Below, one piece after another: positions 11,170-21,877 of a DNA stretch of 64,000 bases (the first letter of the stretch is position 1; the number at the start of each line of letters is the position of its first letter). The notes beneath the pieces were generated by a model. That model had not been told where the DNA came from. It did not search any database and was given only the letters and a program-made list of their open reading frames with translations. Source of the DNA: Branchinecta lynchi (taxonomy: Eukaryota; Arthropoda; Branchiopoda; Anostraca; Branchinectidae); assembly GCA_023053575.1 (NCBI GenBank), contig JAKZAP010000003.1, positions 10,516,561 through 10,580,560 on the forward strand, given 5' to 3'. A program made the translations under genes and the position numbers.

Positions 11170-12732
11170 ATTATCTTTTCTTTCTAAAATACTGGGCCAG
11201 GTCATCATCCAGTCTTCTTTTTTCTACCTGTCTTGGATCCTTCGATATGGTAATTCAGATTTTCTCTTGTGCTGCTTGCTGCCCTACCTGATTGTTGCCA
11301 GCTACCGCCGATGCTCCTGACGTTGGTGGCATAATCAGTGACCCTGTTTGCTGGTAGCCTGATGGTCCCGCCGTGGTAGCACAACCGATTACCCTGACCC
11401 TGATTGGTAAACTGATGCTTGGTTGGAGGATGGAGTCGATGATCCTGTCGGAGGCGTTGTCCTTGTCGGTTTTGCTTGGTCTGGAGTTGGAAGTAGCCCC
11501 TCCTTAGACTGCTCCACCTCCTCCATGTCCTCCACAATCTCCTCGCAATAGTCAAACGCATTGCAGATCGACTGCGTTCCCAACACTGCTCCTGGACAAC
11601 TGTAGCTCAAGTGGATCCAGCAATACTTTTGACGGGTCGAGAATTTATGGATGCCACAGAATCCTAGAAAAAAATAAAAAATTAGATTGGAACCTTTAAT
11701 AACTGCAGATACTCTGGGACACTTGGGTTAATGAGATTAGATTGGAAGTCTGAACTCTCTGCAATGCAGTAGCTGCCAGCACTAGGGGCTGCCCTGATTG
11801 AAGCTGTGATGATGTGAAAAAACTCTTAGTTCTATGGTCCAATAATAACTAAAGATCCGACAAGAGCTGGCTTAAAATTGGGCACAATGGTTAAAAATCG
11901 CAAATTTACAAATGTTTGGTACACGTATTTTCTATTTTCACAGCTGTGAATCTGGGGAGAAATTGAACACACGTGACAAATCGCAGAATTCTGTGGTGGG
12001 TGGCAACACTACCTTGTTTTAAACTAAGATTTGTGTAGAAATTATCATCTTACCGTTTAGGTGACAGAGCGCACAAGCTCGCTCCCCTCCTTGTGAGGTT
12101 GGTCGGTACATCTCTTTCTTTTTCTGAGTGCAAGCATCATCTATCTTTGAGATGAATTGAACACAGCTCCTTGTGTCCGTTGAAGCCGTGTAAGTCACAC
12201 ATGTCTGCGTATGCGCATACATAGCATTGAAGATGGCTCTGAAAGTTGAATAAATTTTATTACTTTACCTGCAAACATAGCAACTATCATAATAGCTACA
12301 GACTAGAAAAATTATATAGGGTAAATAAAATAGATGCATAATAAATGACATGTGAGAAAATCATTTATTGGAAGATAGGTAGCTCAAAGACTATTCGTAA
12401 ATAAAGTTTGACTGCATAAATATCACTAATACGGTATCAAGAATTTTCCTACCTCATTTTTTATTTTATTTTCATATAACCTGAACTGAACTCATAACAA
12501 CATAAGGTGAAGGTAAATGTTCCTTCAGCCAAAGCTTACCGCGAATCATATTTTAAAGTGTAAAACGGACACGTTAGCTAGATTTCATTAGAGCAATATC
12601 TCGCCCCTTCTTGACAAGGGTCCTTTTCAGGTCCATAGCAGCACCCATTGTAATGAACAAAGCTGAATTCTCCACGTAGCACATACTGCACTAGAGTTAT
12701 GAAATTCTGTGACTTACCTGAGGATAGCTCAT
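11170..12732 (-). pseudogene. Small Cys/His-rich nuclear-type protein, copy 2 (decayed)
   Basis: This is the paralogue of 3400-4881. Exons are 12718-12732 (five codons MSYPQ, donor GTAAGT), 12054-12238 (CYVCAYADMCDLHGFNGH, then CALCHLNG) and 11170-11663 (FCGIHKF, CWIHLSYSC, an acidic stretch, linker, and a tail KRRLDDDLAQYFRKKR). Exon 2 is 185 bases against 180 in copy 1 and changes frame internally. The linker of exon 3 also shifts frame, and a TGA lies at 11255-11257 inside the conserved tail. The conserved blocks between the copies (Cys/His motifs and basic tail) mark the parts that were under constraint. Confidence 0.6.
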
Positions 12733-13008
12733 GTTGTATTAGATGCTAGCAACTCTTGGGTAAAATGTGACTTTGCACTGACTTGTTACAAGCTATGCCT
12801 ATGCTTTGTACCAAAGGCAGTCGTACTTGACTGAATACGAATAGCTGATGAGAGCTATCATATAAGAAGTATTAAAATAATGATACATAATGGCTGGCTT
12901 TCACACGTTATTGAGCGAAATAATGACTTGATCAAAAAGCCGTAGCTAGCCAACCTTGCTGATTTCATGTAGAAGTATGGAGAAAAAATAATAGTACAGA
13001 TAATTCAG

Positions 13009-13215
13009 CTAGACAGTACTATAATTCAGACAGGACTCTGCTATGATTTCGTTACCTAACCAGTTTTCTTGTGTATACAACTTCGATTTCAAGCTTAACT
13101 CCTCCATTATAATAATCGTAGTCCCTCGCAGACTTCGCTCTCCTCCACTGGCTATCGTTATGCTGATTCCGAACAAAATGTCTTCTTCTAAGTGTTGATC
13201 TAATTGGAAATTCAT
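13009..13215 (-). pseudogene. Decayed copy of the 114-codon gene (unit 1)
   Basis: The minus strand matches the 16731-17075 ORF over the part encoding QWRRAKSARDYDY and NGGVKLEI, then diverges. Frame changes on both sides prevent a full reading frame. Confidence 0.7.
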
Positions 13216-13479
13216 GATATATAGCCGACCTGTTTTCTTATCCGTATATTAATTTATTTTCTGCTTTTAAAGTACAAATGCGTAATATTAGTACACCATC
13301 CCTCACAGTACTGGAGTCATTCAACCATAGAAGCTCTACGACCTACTTGTACGATTTTCATGTAGACGTATTAAAAGTAAAAGTAGATAATATAGTAAAA
13401 CTAATTCAGCTATATAGAAGTTAAGTAAAATAAAGATAATATAGTACAACTAATTCAGCTAGACAGCACATGAATTTTC

Positions 13480-13690
13480 GAACCAGTAATTCTCTGCTAT
13501 AACCAACCTCATTTACCTATCCAGTTTTCTTGTATACCGTACTCAACTTCGATTTCAAGTTCAACCCATCCACCTATTAGAAATTATAATCATAGCCCCT
13601 CACAAACTTCACTCTCCTCCACTTGCTACCGTCGAGTCCGAGAAAAAAAGTATTTTCTGAGTTCTGATCTATTTGAAAGTAAGTGATATA
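13480..13690 (-). pseudogene. Decayed copy of the 114-codon gene (unit 2)
   Basis: This is a second minus-strand relic. A KWRR-VKFVRGYDY-like segment is still visible, with stops and frame breaks. It is more diverged than unit 1. Confidence 0.55.
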
Positions 13691-14559
13691 GCCACCCTAT
13701 TTTTATTTATTTTTTATTTCTACATCTTAATTTATTTTCTGCTTTTACTGTTTGAATATCAATCGAACGAAGTACACATGCGTCATAAAATACAGCACCC
13801 CTCACGGTATTCGAGTTAATCAACCACGACCCAACTCTCTACCGTTTATTCCTTAATTACAGATGAATGGTTTACAGATAAATGCTTGAACTAATAATGT
13901 TCGCTTTTTCCTTACGCATTATTGAGTGAAATAATGACTTAATCGAACTTCGTAACTAGTCAACCATGAGCGATAGTCACATAAAACAAATGAACAAAAA
14001 TAAAGACAATTCAGTCTCACAGTACATCAATCTTCAAACCAGTAAGTTCCTGTTATATTTACCTGTCCAATTTTATTGTCTATTCATATGCCTTAAAGCT
14101 GTGTTCTATACCCAACCTAAGTTGGACCTAAGTCCAGTATCTTTACTCTTTGAATACCAGTCGAACAGAGTACTAATACGTAATGTTAGTGCAGCAATCG
14201 AGGGGTTGCTCACTCTCCGCCACCGGTGTACACCTCGACACGGCACCGGCACGGCACCGGCACGGCACCGCGGCACCGGCACGGCAAAGGCACGGCAACG
14301 GCGCAACACCGCGGCACCAGCTCGGCACCGCACGGCACCGCACGGCACCGGCGACAATTTTTCCGGCCACGGACAAATTTTCTGTAGATTACTCTTCGCC
14401 ATCTGGTATCTGGTATCTGGCGCCCAATAACGAAGGTACTTGGATGAAAGCTTTACTGAAAACATGCAACCGAAGAAGAAGCTGAACTAGATATGAGGAG
14501 ATGCTGTTGACCAAATGCGCAAAGTGGTCAACCATGGTTTGGTACTGGTGCTTGGCGAC

Positions 14560-15160
14560 ACTTGGATTTTTCGATATATCGATATTTTCACTTTCGATAT
14601 TAGATAATCGATATATCGATATTTCCGCTTTCGATATTCAACAATAGATATATCGATATTTTCACTTTCGATATTCGATAATCGATATTGATATTTGCTT
14701 GCCATGCTTCGTTTCGCCAAAATCTAAGAACCAAATTTTCATTAAATAGCATCTTGGATCATTTCAAACTCAGAATAAATGAGAAATGAATTAGGGAAAA
14801 CATATTGTCCAATTTCGGATATATAAGTGTAGGTTAGTTCGGATTATTTACAATAATTACGATGAACAAATATCGTTTTCGATAGCGATATTTACGTTTC
14901 GATATCGATATTTGGTGCGATATATCGATCGATCGATATCCGATATATCGCATACTGGATCATCTCGAACTCCGGATGAATAAGAAAGGAATTGCGGAAT
15001 ACACATTGCTCCAATTTCGTATATATAAGTGTGGGTTATGTTGGATTAATTGCAATCTTTACGAATGAACAAATATCGTTATCGATATCGATATTTACTT
15101 TCGATATCGATATTTTGTCCGATACATGGATATATCGATATCGGTATCGAATATCGCCCA
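14560..15160. repeat. ATCGATAT-rich blocks with a 201-bp tandem unit
   Basis: Dense palindromic CGATATATCGAT words lie at 14567-14695, 14870-14950 and 15073-15150. Between them a 201-bp unit is repeated: GGATCATTTCAAACTC near 14756 and GGATCATCTCGAACTC near 14957, each followed by ATATATAAGTGT. They lie inside hAT-like element 1. Confidence 0.75.
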
Positions 15161-15519
15161 AAACTTGAGTCAGCTTCAGTATATTTTGCTTCTGGTGAAG
15201 GTAATTCAGTGGCGACCAATCTTTTTTTTATATTTGTAGAGTGTGCTAAGAATGATACTTGGCAGGCATATTTAACTTGGAAAAAGTCAATTTTCCCATC
15301 AGACACTCTGGGAGTGCAATAGAGGTATGCTTATTTGAACGTTCGTGCTTCGAACTTTGCCATTTTCATGCACTTGCTGTGGCTAAATATATGTACCAGT
15401 TAGCCTAAGTAGGTAGTCAAGGAAGGAAAAGATTGGTTCATAAATTCTTTTATAGAGCCAACCACATTCCTTAAAGTACTCATCATAACCACAAAGTACA
15501 GAAAATACTTTGGAGCAAA

Positions 15520-16180
15520 ACATATATTTTCATGATCCCCATGAGCCCATGATTATTTGTGAAACAAGGGTTTTGCTTCAAAATGAATTTCCAGCTCCCT
15601 TAAAGGACCCCTCGCACTAATCACTCTTCAACTTACAGTATTTTAAAGTATTTGAATACTTTAACTATGCTGTGCTTTCAATAAATAACTAACTGTTTTG
15701 GCTGTTTTAAGCCTTTTCCGAGACCCGTTGACTTCTAGCAAAACAGGGAAACAATTTGCATAACCGATTTTCCTGATGGAAAAAATTCTCGCAGACAACC
15801 GTCGCGCAACCGTCTCGAACCGTCGACAGCGTGATACACATCGAAGGTAGCAAAACACGGCAAGTGAGAAAATCAGCGAGGTTTTGTTAGAGGGGTTAGA
15901 ATGTACCGCACGAAACGTGGGTCTCCGGGTTTAGAAATATATGTAATGATTACGGAAGTAGGTTGCATTAGTATTATAGGTTGCATTAGTTTGAGCAAAA
16001 TATACAACTACGTGATCCCCATGAGCCCATAGTCACTTTTGCCTAAAGGGTTTTGCTTTCACATGAATTTCTAGTGCCCTTAAAGTGCAAAAATAAAATA
16101 CTTTTCACCAGATCATTCTCTTGATTTCCAAGGGCCCACAATCATTCTTATTTCAAGGGTATGGCTTATAATTAAACACA
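15520..16180. repeat. Dispersed direct repeat inside hAT-like element 1
   Basis: The phrase GATCCCCATGAGCCCAT, followed by AAGGGTTTTGCTT and a CCCTTAAAG block, occurs near 15534 and 16014, about 480 bases apart. A more diverged third copy lies near 16125. Confidence 0.65.
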
Positions 16181-16613
16181 AGAAACCCAAGAATTTACAA
16201 ATTCCTAAATTTCATCCTCTGACCCAGCCTTGCAAGTACCATATGAGCTGCTAGCTCTTGTATTCAACACACATTGCCGACTTCATTCTCGGCCAATATC
16301 TGATGAAATCTGTTTACATGTACATCAGAAATCGTGCTTTATCACAATACTGTAATTTGAAGTAAAAAAAAACCTCGGCACCGGCTTGGCACCGGCTCGG
16401 CACCGACACGGCACCGGCACGGCACCGGCACGGCACCGCGGCACCGGCTCGGCAGCAGCACGGCACCGCGGCACCGGCTCGGCACCGCGGCACGCGCCAC
16501 TTGGTGTACATCGATTTTGGGAGTGAGCAACCCCTCGGCAGCAATCCTCGCGTTATCCGGTCCAATCAACTGCTCAAGTAGCCCTACATGTCATTCCTAT
16601 TTTCTGTCAGTAT

Positions 16614-16640
16614 CCCCCCTCCCCCCCCCCCCCCCCCCCC
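16614..16640. repeat. Poly(C) tract
   Basis: A run of more than 20 C, interrupted by one T near its start, lies between the hAT-like element and the small gene. Confidence 0.9.
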
Positions 16641-16730
16641 GGATTTCGACTCGAATTTCTTACATTCTTTCCACGGAATAACTTTCTAGAAACATGTAAC
16701 GATGTTCAATTTCTTGTATCTAGATTAGAG

Positions 16731-17075
16731 ATGAGTAACCCAACAGCAACACAATCATTCAGCCAACTATTTTCCAGAACTGTCATCGGTCAAGGTGCTA
16801 GCAGCAGCAATTACTACAACAACATTTTTGTTCGAAATCTTTACGACGGCACCCAGTGGAGGAGGGCGAAGTCTGCGAGGGATTACGACTACAGTAATGG
16901 AGGGGTCAAACTTGAAATCAAGGTTGATGTGAAAGGGAAGCTAGGAGTCAGTAACTACATTAATATCACTTTGGGAGTTCGCGAGGACGATGAGATTCTT
17001 CGGAGTATTGAAGAATTATGTGAGAGGGTTTTCTCCAATCTTCCAGAAGATGCGGAGCTGAGTGGAAAATTCTGA
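16731..17075 (+). CDS. Small 114-codon gene, family unknown
   Basis: This is an open frame from ATG to TGA, followed 14 bases later by AATAAA (about 17090). I do not recognise the protein. It has an N-terminal Ser/Asn/Tyr-rich part, a basic central segment (WRRAKSARDYDY), a segment of alternating residues (VKLEIKVDVKGKLG) and an acidic C-terminal half (REDDEILRSIEELCERVF). There is no signal peptide or membrane segment. Two decayed relatives lie about 3 kb upstream on the opposite strand, so it belongs to a local family. TATCTAG just before the ATG could be a splice acceptor, making this a last exon. It could instead be the ORF of a small mobile element. Moderate confidence that it is coding, because conservation centres on the coding block. 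Confidence 0.5.
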   Translation: MSNPTATQSFSQLFSRTVIGQGASSSNYYNNIFVRNLYDGTQWRRAKSARDYDYSNGGVKLEIKVDVKGKLGVSNYINITLGVREDDEILRSIEELCERVFSNLPEDAELSGKF

Positions 17076-17089
17076 TGTTATTTGAAAGA

Positions 17090-17098
17090 TGAATAAAA
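17090..17098 (+). promoter_or_regulatory. Polyadenylation signal after the small gene
   Basis: AATAAA lies 14-20 bases after the TGA of the 114-codon ORF. Confidence 0.5.
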
Positions 17099-17117
17099 CC
17101 ATTCTTCCTCCTAAACT

Positions 17118-17195
17118 GTCAGATAGTGGTGGCTCAGTGGACTATGTAGGAGTGATCCTACATAGCCTACCCGGGTTCGAAACCTGAGGGATGTA
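17118..17195 (+). repeat. tRNA-derived SINE-like head 1
   Basis: A box A-like TGGCTCAGTGG and a box B-like GGGTTCGAAACC lie at tRNA spacing, but the middle is a perfect-looking hairpin (CTATGTAGGA and TCCTACATAG) and not a normal anticodon arm. It fits an RNA polymerase III SINE promoter better than a tRNA gene. Confidence 0.55.
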
Positions 17196-17714
17196 AATGA
17201 ATCTCAAAGGCGAATCTAAACCATCACTATCTTTTATCAACCAGTATCACCATCTAGTCAAGTAGATAGAACTCGTTTGTTGTGGTTTTGACCACGATTG
17301 CTAGGTATCACAGCTCTGCTTGGTGACTTAAAGCAGTCGGCACAGGAGAGGTTATAAATTTATGATCGATAGATGGTGCTAGTGGGCAAATCCAAACCCT
17401 GAACTGTGCAGACATCCGAAAATCAAAATCCCTACTGCTAGCTCGTTTGCTAGCACTATTAGTTGACCAGGAACGCGATCCTACGTGGTGCCAGCAATTT
17501 TAGATGGCGCTGATACTGATGCCAGATGGCCGCAAGCTTCTAGGTGGCGCTAGTGTCATTATGTGACCCAGGAGAACGGTATAGTTCAGCCTTAAAGTCG
17601 ATAGATGTCTCAAAACATGAGTCCATGGCAGAACACATTCTACTCGCGCCACCGGGCCGCTGCCGGGGTCGGGCCGCCGCGCCACCGGGAGGGGTGCCCC
17701 CCTCCGCATGCCAC

Positions 17715-18030
17715 TGCTATACTCTAGTGAGTCAGATGGTTACTTGAAAACATATACTAGTCCTTCGTTCAACGTATACTTACACCCCTTCATGGCTCAA
17801 CGGGTAGAGCGTGAGACATGAGATCGAGAGGTCCGTGGTTCGATCCCAGGTCTCCCTAACCTTTCTAGTGAGTCAGATGGCTACTTGAACGCCATCTATT
17901 GCTTATTTACCCTCTGAAAACATATACTAGTCCTTCGTTCAGTTTATAGTTATACCCGTCAATGGCTCAACGGGTAGAGTGAGAGACATGAGATCAAGAG
18001 GTTCCTGGTTCGAACCCAGGTAATGGAAGT
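17715..18030 (+). repeat. Two tandem tRNA-like SINE modules
   Basis: The unit starts at AGTGAGTCAGATGG (17727, 17868), continues with ACATATACTAGTCCTTCG, and ends in a tRNA-like segment with box A-like TGGCTCAACGGG and box B-like GGTTCGATCCC or GGTTCGAACCC (about 17793-17858 and 17962-18022). The anticodon stem does not pair, so these are not functional tRNA genes. Confidence 0.65.
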
Positions 18031-18109
18031 CTTTTGACTTGACCCATCCTTTGCTCCCAAGACGCTTTTCGTTGGGTGTACAAAGAACCCTACACTCGAA
18101 GGGGGAGGT

Positions 18110-18345
18110 GAAGGGTGGGGTCGGGGTGAGCGAGTCCCAGGTGCACGCGAGGGGTTACTCATTGGAGTAGGAGTTGGGTCGGGGTGAGCCAGTCCCTGGT
18201 GCATGCGAGGGGTTACTCGCTGGGTGTACTCGTAAAGGAGGGGACAGACACGTGGGTGAGCCAATCCCAGGTGATAGGTGTTTGTGAGCCAGTCTCTGGT
18301 GCACGGTGAACCAATCCCAGGTGCATGCGAGGGGTTACTCACTTG
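18110..18345. repeat. Minisatellite
   Basis: About four imperfect copies of a unit containing GTGAGCCARTCYCAGGTGCA and GCGAGGGGTTACTC lie directly after the SINE-like tandem. Confidence 0.75.
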
Positions 18346-18359
18346 AAAAAAAATAATCA

Positions 18360-21300
18360 GGGGTTGGGAACTGGGTGTACCTCGACGGGGGTTCCCCGTG
18401 GTAACTTTAGCTCATTAGCATAAAATCCCGCTTGGGTCCTCGCCCTTAATCACTTTCTCTTTACATAGGCTTTACGCAACCAGCTTCCTGGACAATTATC
18501 CTCCGATATTTAAAACTCAGCTTTGGAGGAACATGATGCTTTCTATAGTAGAATTTTCAAGGATCTCCCTAGTTTCTTTTATTCTTCCCGAATATCAAAA
18601 TTTCTATTTTCTTTAAACTTAACTTTAGTATCTTTTCATGCACGTAATCATATTTAATATGTATTTATGACAAATCCAAGGAATTCGCTGACTACCATGA
18701 GTAGTCGCAGTAATCTATACAAGAGAAAACATTCTGGTTCTTGTAGATTAATCATTATTATTTACGGATTGATTGCCCAATTACTCGAATCAGGTGAATT
18801 GTGAGTCCCTTTTGGTGTAAGTAGTGATCTCCTACGATTACTTCTTCTTAGCTTGCTTCTTATGTGTTGGCTTTTCAAAAGTTTCCTTATTGCGATTAAT
18901 ATGCTTTTATCGGTCCGCGCAAGTTCTTATGCATAGTAATCCTAAAAAAATCCGACTTCAATTGAGCGTTGACAATTACTGATCTTAAGATATGATTTGT
19001 TTATTTACTGCCTGTTTAAAATTATTGTGTTCCTTTTGTCTGTTCCTTATTGTGTTCCTGCTTATATCTGATCTGAGATATCTGACATTAAATCAAGGAT
19101 GCTGAATTTTATTTTAGCATTACAAACCCCTCAACTAATCCATATAGATGTACTTTATCTTGTTTGTAAATGGTATATAATCAAAAAGTAGTTATCATCT
19201 TTCATATTTGTACGAGTTAGTTCATTGTCCACTTTGTGTTTTTGAAATAACACGACTGTACTAGGCTATGTTTATACTGGATTTTTCCCTGGCTCAATCT
19301 TCTCGTTGTATACTTCGTCTGCTAAGAGCTACAGATTAACTGTACGTTCTATCATTACTGTGCTTCAGTACCGCACTGAAATCCTTCCATGTAAATCAAT
19401 TCTTTTAGTGCCCTGAATTTTATGGACCGTTGCGACTCTCGTTCAGATTTCAATGTGATTTTCGGCTCTGCTTGACAATGTTTTGTTCAGGTCTCAGTTA
19501 TGATCTTGCGATCATGTGTTATACGCTGAGGAAATACTTTTATCTAAAGATCGTAACGGCAGAAGATTGTAAGAGCAATATCAACGTTTATAAAACTGAT
19601 CTTAATTAGTGAATTTCAAGTATTTAATCTATTGAGATTGCTTTGAACAGTGTTACAGTCAAGATAGTTGAAATTGGCTTGAATTTCTAAGACCAAATTC
19701 AGAGAAAGATTGATAAACATAAACATCTGTGTAACTGAGAATTCCTGGGATGGTGGATAAGAAGATCTTCGTTTATGATCAAAATTTCTGCATTTATCCA
19801 GATTTGACATATCGAATCCTTTCTGAATATACCCTAAGAACTCAAGATTGGTAAGTTTTTCGCTACAAAACTGAAATTGCCACAAACAGCAACGCAAACT
19901 CCATCTAATGGATGTTGTAGCTGATAGGTGCCAGTTGTGTAACCGACCAATACCTAAGTTGCTCCGCTAGATTGTTAGCCATCCTAGATAGTTTGGGTTT
20001 GGATATTCTTTCATCCAAAATATGTCAAAAGTTTGACCACATACTTGCCAAAACTAGTTACTTCGTTTTAAACAAGAATGAGACTCACTTTAAGGTGTTA
20101 ACTAAGATGACCCAACTTGGTACCAGACTGTTTGATTTGATAAATTTAATCAGGAAATAAGGTCTTTTAACATTGGAAAAAAAGGAAAACCATCAATATA
20201 TCATCTTGGCTACTCTATAGATAAATGTCTTAAAAGATTTGAATTCGAATTGAATTCTAAGTCTATTTCTATTTCTCAGAATTTGATCTTGGCTCACTCC
20301 AACTCGTATTTACACAATAATGTAAATGTTAGAGCGTTTATCAAAGCGTTGATTCTATTCGTATTCAGTTGGAAAAAAAGGAACAAGAGAAAGAATGGAG
20401 CTCCAACTTCGATAGAAAAAAAGAAAAAAAAATGGAACAAATATGTCCAGATATCGAAGAGAAGAAAACTAAAGAATGTAAATCTTGGCGTGTTTTCTAT
20501 GTATATCTTACCCACATAAAAAAAAAATATTTGGATAGTTTTGTTAGATATGTAAAATGTTTTTCAGCCGTATGTAATTCGCTGTTTAGCCCACGATACT
20601 AGAAATGTTTCAGTAATTTGTTTCACTCGTGACTGCACTTCCTCTCACTGTTATTATTTCTGATCAAAATATTCTGGTGTAACAACGAAAGGGTCAAGTT
20701 ATGACAACTTTTACATTTTCCCCTCTACTCCAATTCGTGTATAGCGTTCTGTTTCTTATTCTGATGGTATCTAAAGATCAGCAATTGTCCAAACAGATGA
20801 AAAGAAAAAAAGGAAATTGGATCTACGTAAAGATTTCTCAAAATTTATCAAAATGTAGAACATATATGGCTTATTTTGCTTTGTTCCATATTTGGCTTCT
20901 ACATGTTTGGCTTGTAGATTTTGTCTACTTTTGTTTCGTTCTTAGATTATTCTCATACTCCCAACTGCCTTAACCCTGGCTGCCTTAACCTTGGCTGGCT
21001 GACTTGCCCTCCTAAAGGATGACCTCTCTCAAACACATAAGGTAAGATCCATCTGGTTTATTAAATTATTTTACAACAGGCCTCCCTCTCTAAGATTTAC
21101 TTTCCCTGTCTTTTCTGACGGACGTTGACTGACAGCTCGAACCCAACCAAATAAACCACCACAAAATCCAGGTCCCTGTCACAAGGTCAAAAGGCAGAAA
21201 TGGCAAAAGACCGTTAGAAGAAAACCACCACCATCATAAAGCGTCAGCCATCCAATCAGGAGTTTGCCTTTCTGAAGGACAAACTGGAAGACGTGACCTA

Positions 21301-21870
21301 CACCCAAAGGATGTTCTACCTCGAAAGATTTTCGGGCTGGATTAGGGGAGTTTTAATCCAGCCGTTCGCCAGCACACTTGTTGGTACAGGAATTCAAATG
21401 TAACTAAAGTAAGTTTATTTCTTTAGATCTATCTTCCTCCGACGCCCTCGCCGATCACTGTCCAGCTGAACTCACTTCTACTTCATATACATTCAACCTA
21501 AGACAGCGTTCTGCAATACCGCTGATTCATCCTTCTTACTCTAACAACCGATTATATTTTATACTAGCCTCGTATGATTATAATAACCATGTACCTGCCA
21601 CTTGAGAGTTTACGATTAAGACTTAGAAAGCGGGTAGATTGTTCACAACAGCAGATAGGAAAGCAAGAACCAAATATACGCCTTGCTGAATGCAATCGTG
21701 TACACTACCTAAACAGCCCTTCAATCCGGCGGCTTCTCGTCAAGCCGCCAAGTAGAGAGCCTTCGCAGTTCGGGTCTACCATCTCGTGCGATACAGTCCA
21801 TCGTAACCCAAACACACGTACCTAACTCAAAAGGGGTTGCCAAAGAAGTAAACCACCGAAGAGAAACTTA
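18360..21870. other. AT-rich stretch without a supportable gene
   Basis: Open frames here are short, AT-driven and unrelated to anything I recognise. A segment near 19905-20160 has a short Cys motif (RCQLCNRP) followed by a 62-codon frame and might be a LINE C-terminal relic, but the evidence is too weak to call. Confidence 0.5.
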
Positions 21871-21877
21871 CACAGCT

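Larger units (their letters stand above)
12890..14198. repeat. Cluster of three diverged direct repeats, about 500 bp each
   Basis: Shared phrases recur. TTATTGAGYGAAATAATGACTT occurs near 12911 and 13918. A block ending in CAGTTTTCTTGTATA occurs near 13060 and 13530. A phrase like TAATRTTAGTRCA occurs near 13280 and 14182, with a diverged form near 13791. Units 1 and 2 each carry a minus-strand relic of the small ORF at 16731. Unit 3 is interrupted at 14198 and resumes at 16546. Confidence 0.7.
14199..16537. mobile_element. hAT-like non-autonomous DNA transposon 1 with GGCACCG subterminal arrays
   Basis: Both ends carry the 17-bp terminal inverted repeat CGAGGGGTTGCTCACTC. The flanks carry an exact 8-bp target duplication GCAGCAAT (14191-14198 and 16538-16545), the size typical of hAT elements. 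The host repeat unit reads on across the insertion, which confirms both boundaries. Inside each end are arrays of GGCACCG/GGCACGG-like words (14227-14350 and 16374-16497). The interior holds ATCGAT-rich repeats and non-coding sequence. No transposase ORF is visible, so mobilisation in trans is inferred. Confidence 0.85.

Noticed and set aside
1..12732. Complete Polinton/Maverick element
   Set aside because: Only polymerase and a small companion are present. I found no integrase, packaging ATPase, protease, capsid or terminal inverted repeats within the window.
14106..14485. Arg/Ala/His/Gly-rich frames on both strands
   Set aside because: They arise from the GGCACCG arrays of the hAT-like element.
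17786..18030. Two possible tRNA genes
   Set aside because: Boxes A and B are good but the anticodon stems do not pair and the units are tandem with repeat flanks, so they are SINE-like.
19905..20160. RCQLCNRP Cys motif followed by a 62-codon frame, possible LINE C-terminus
   Set aside because: Too short and frame-broken to separate from chance.
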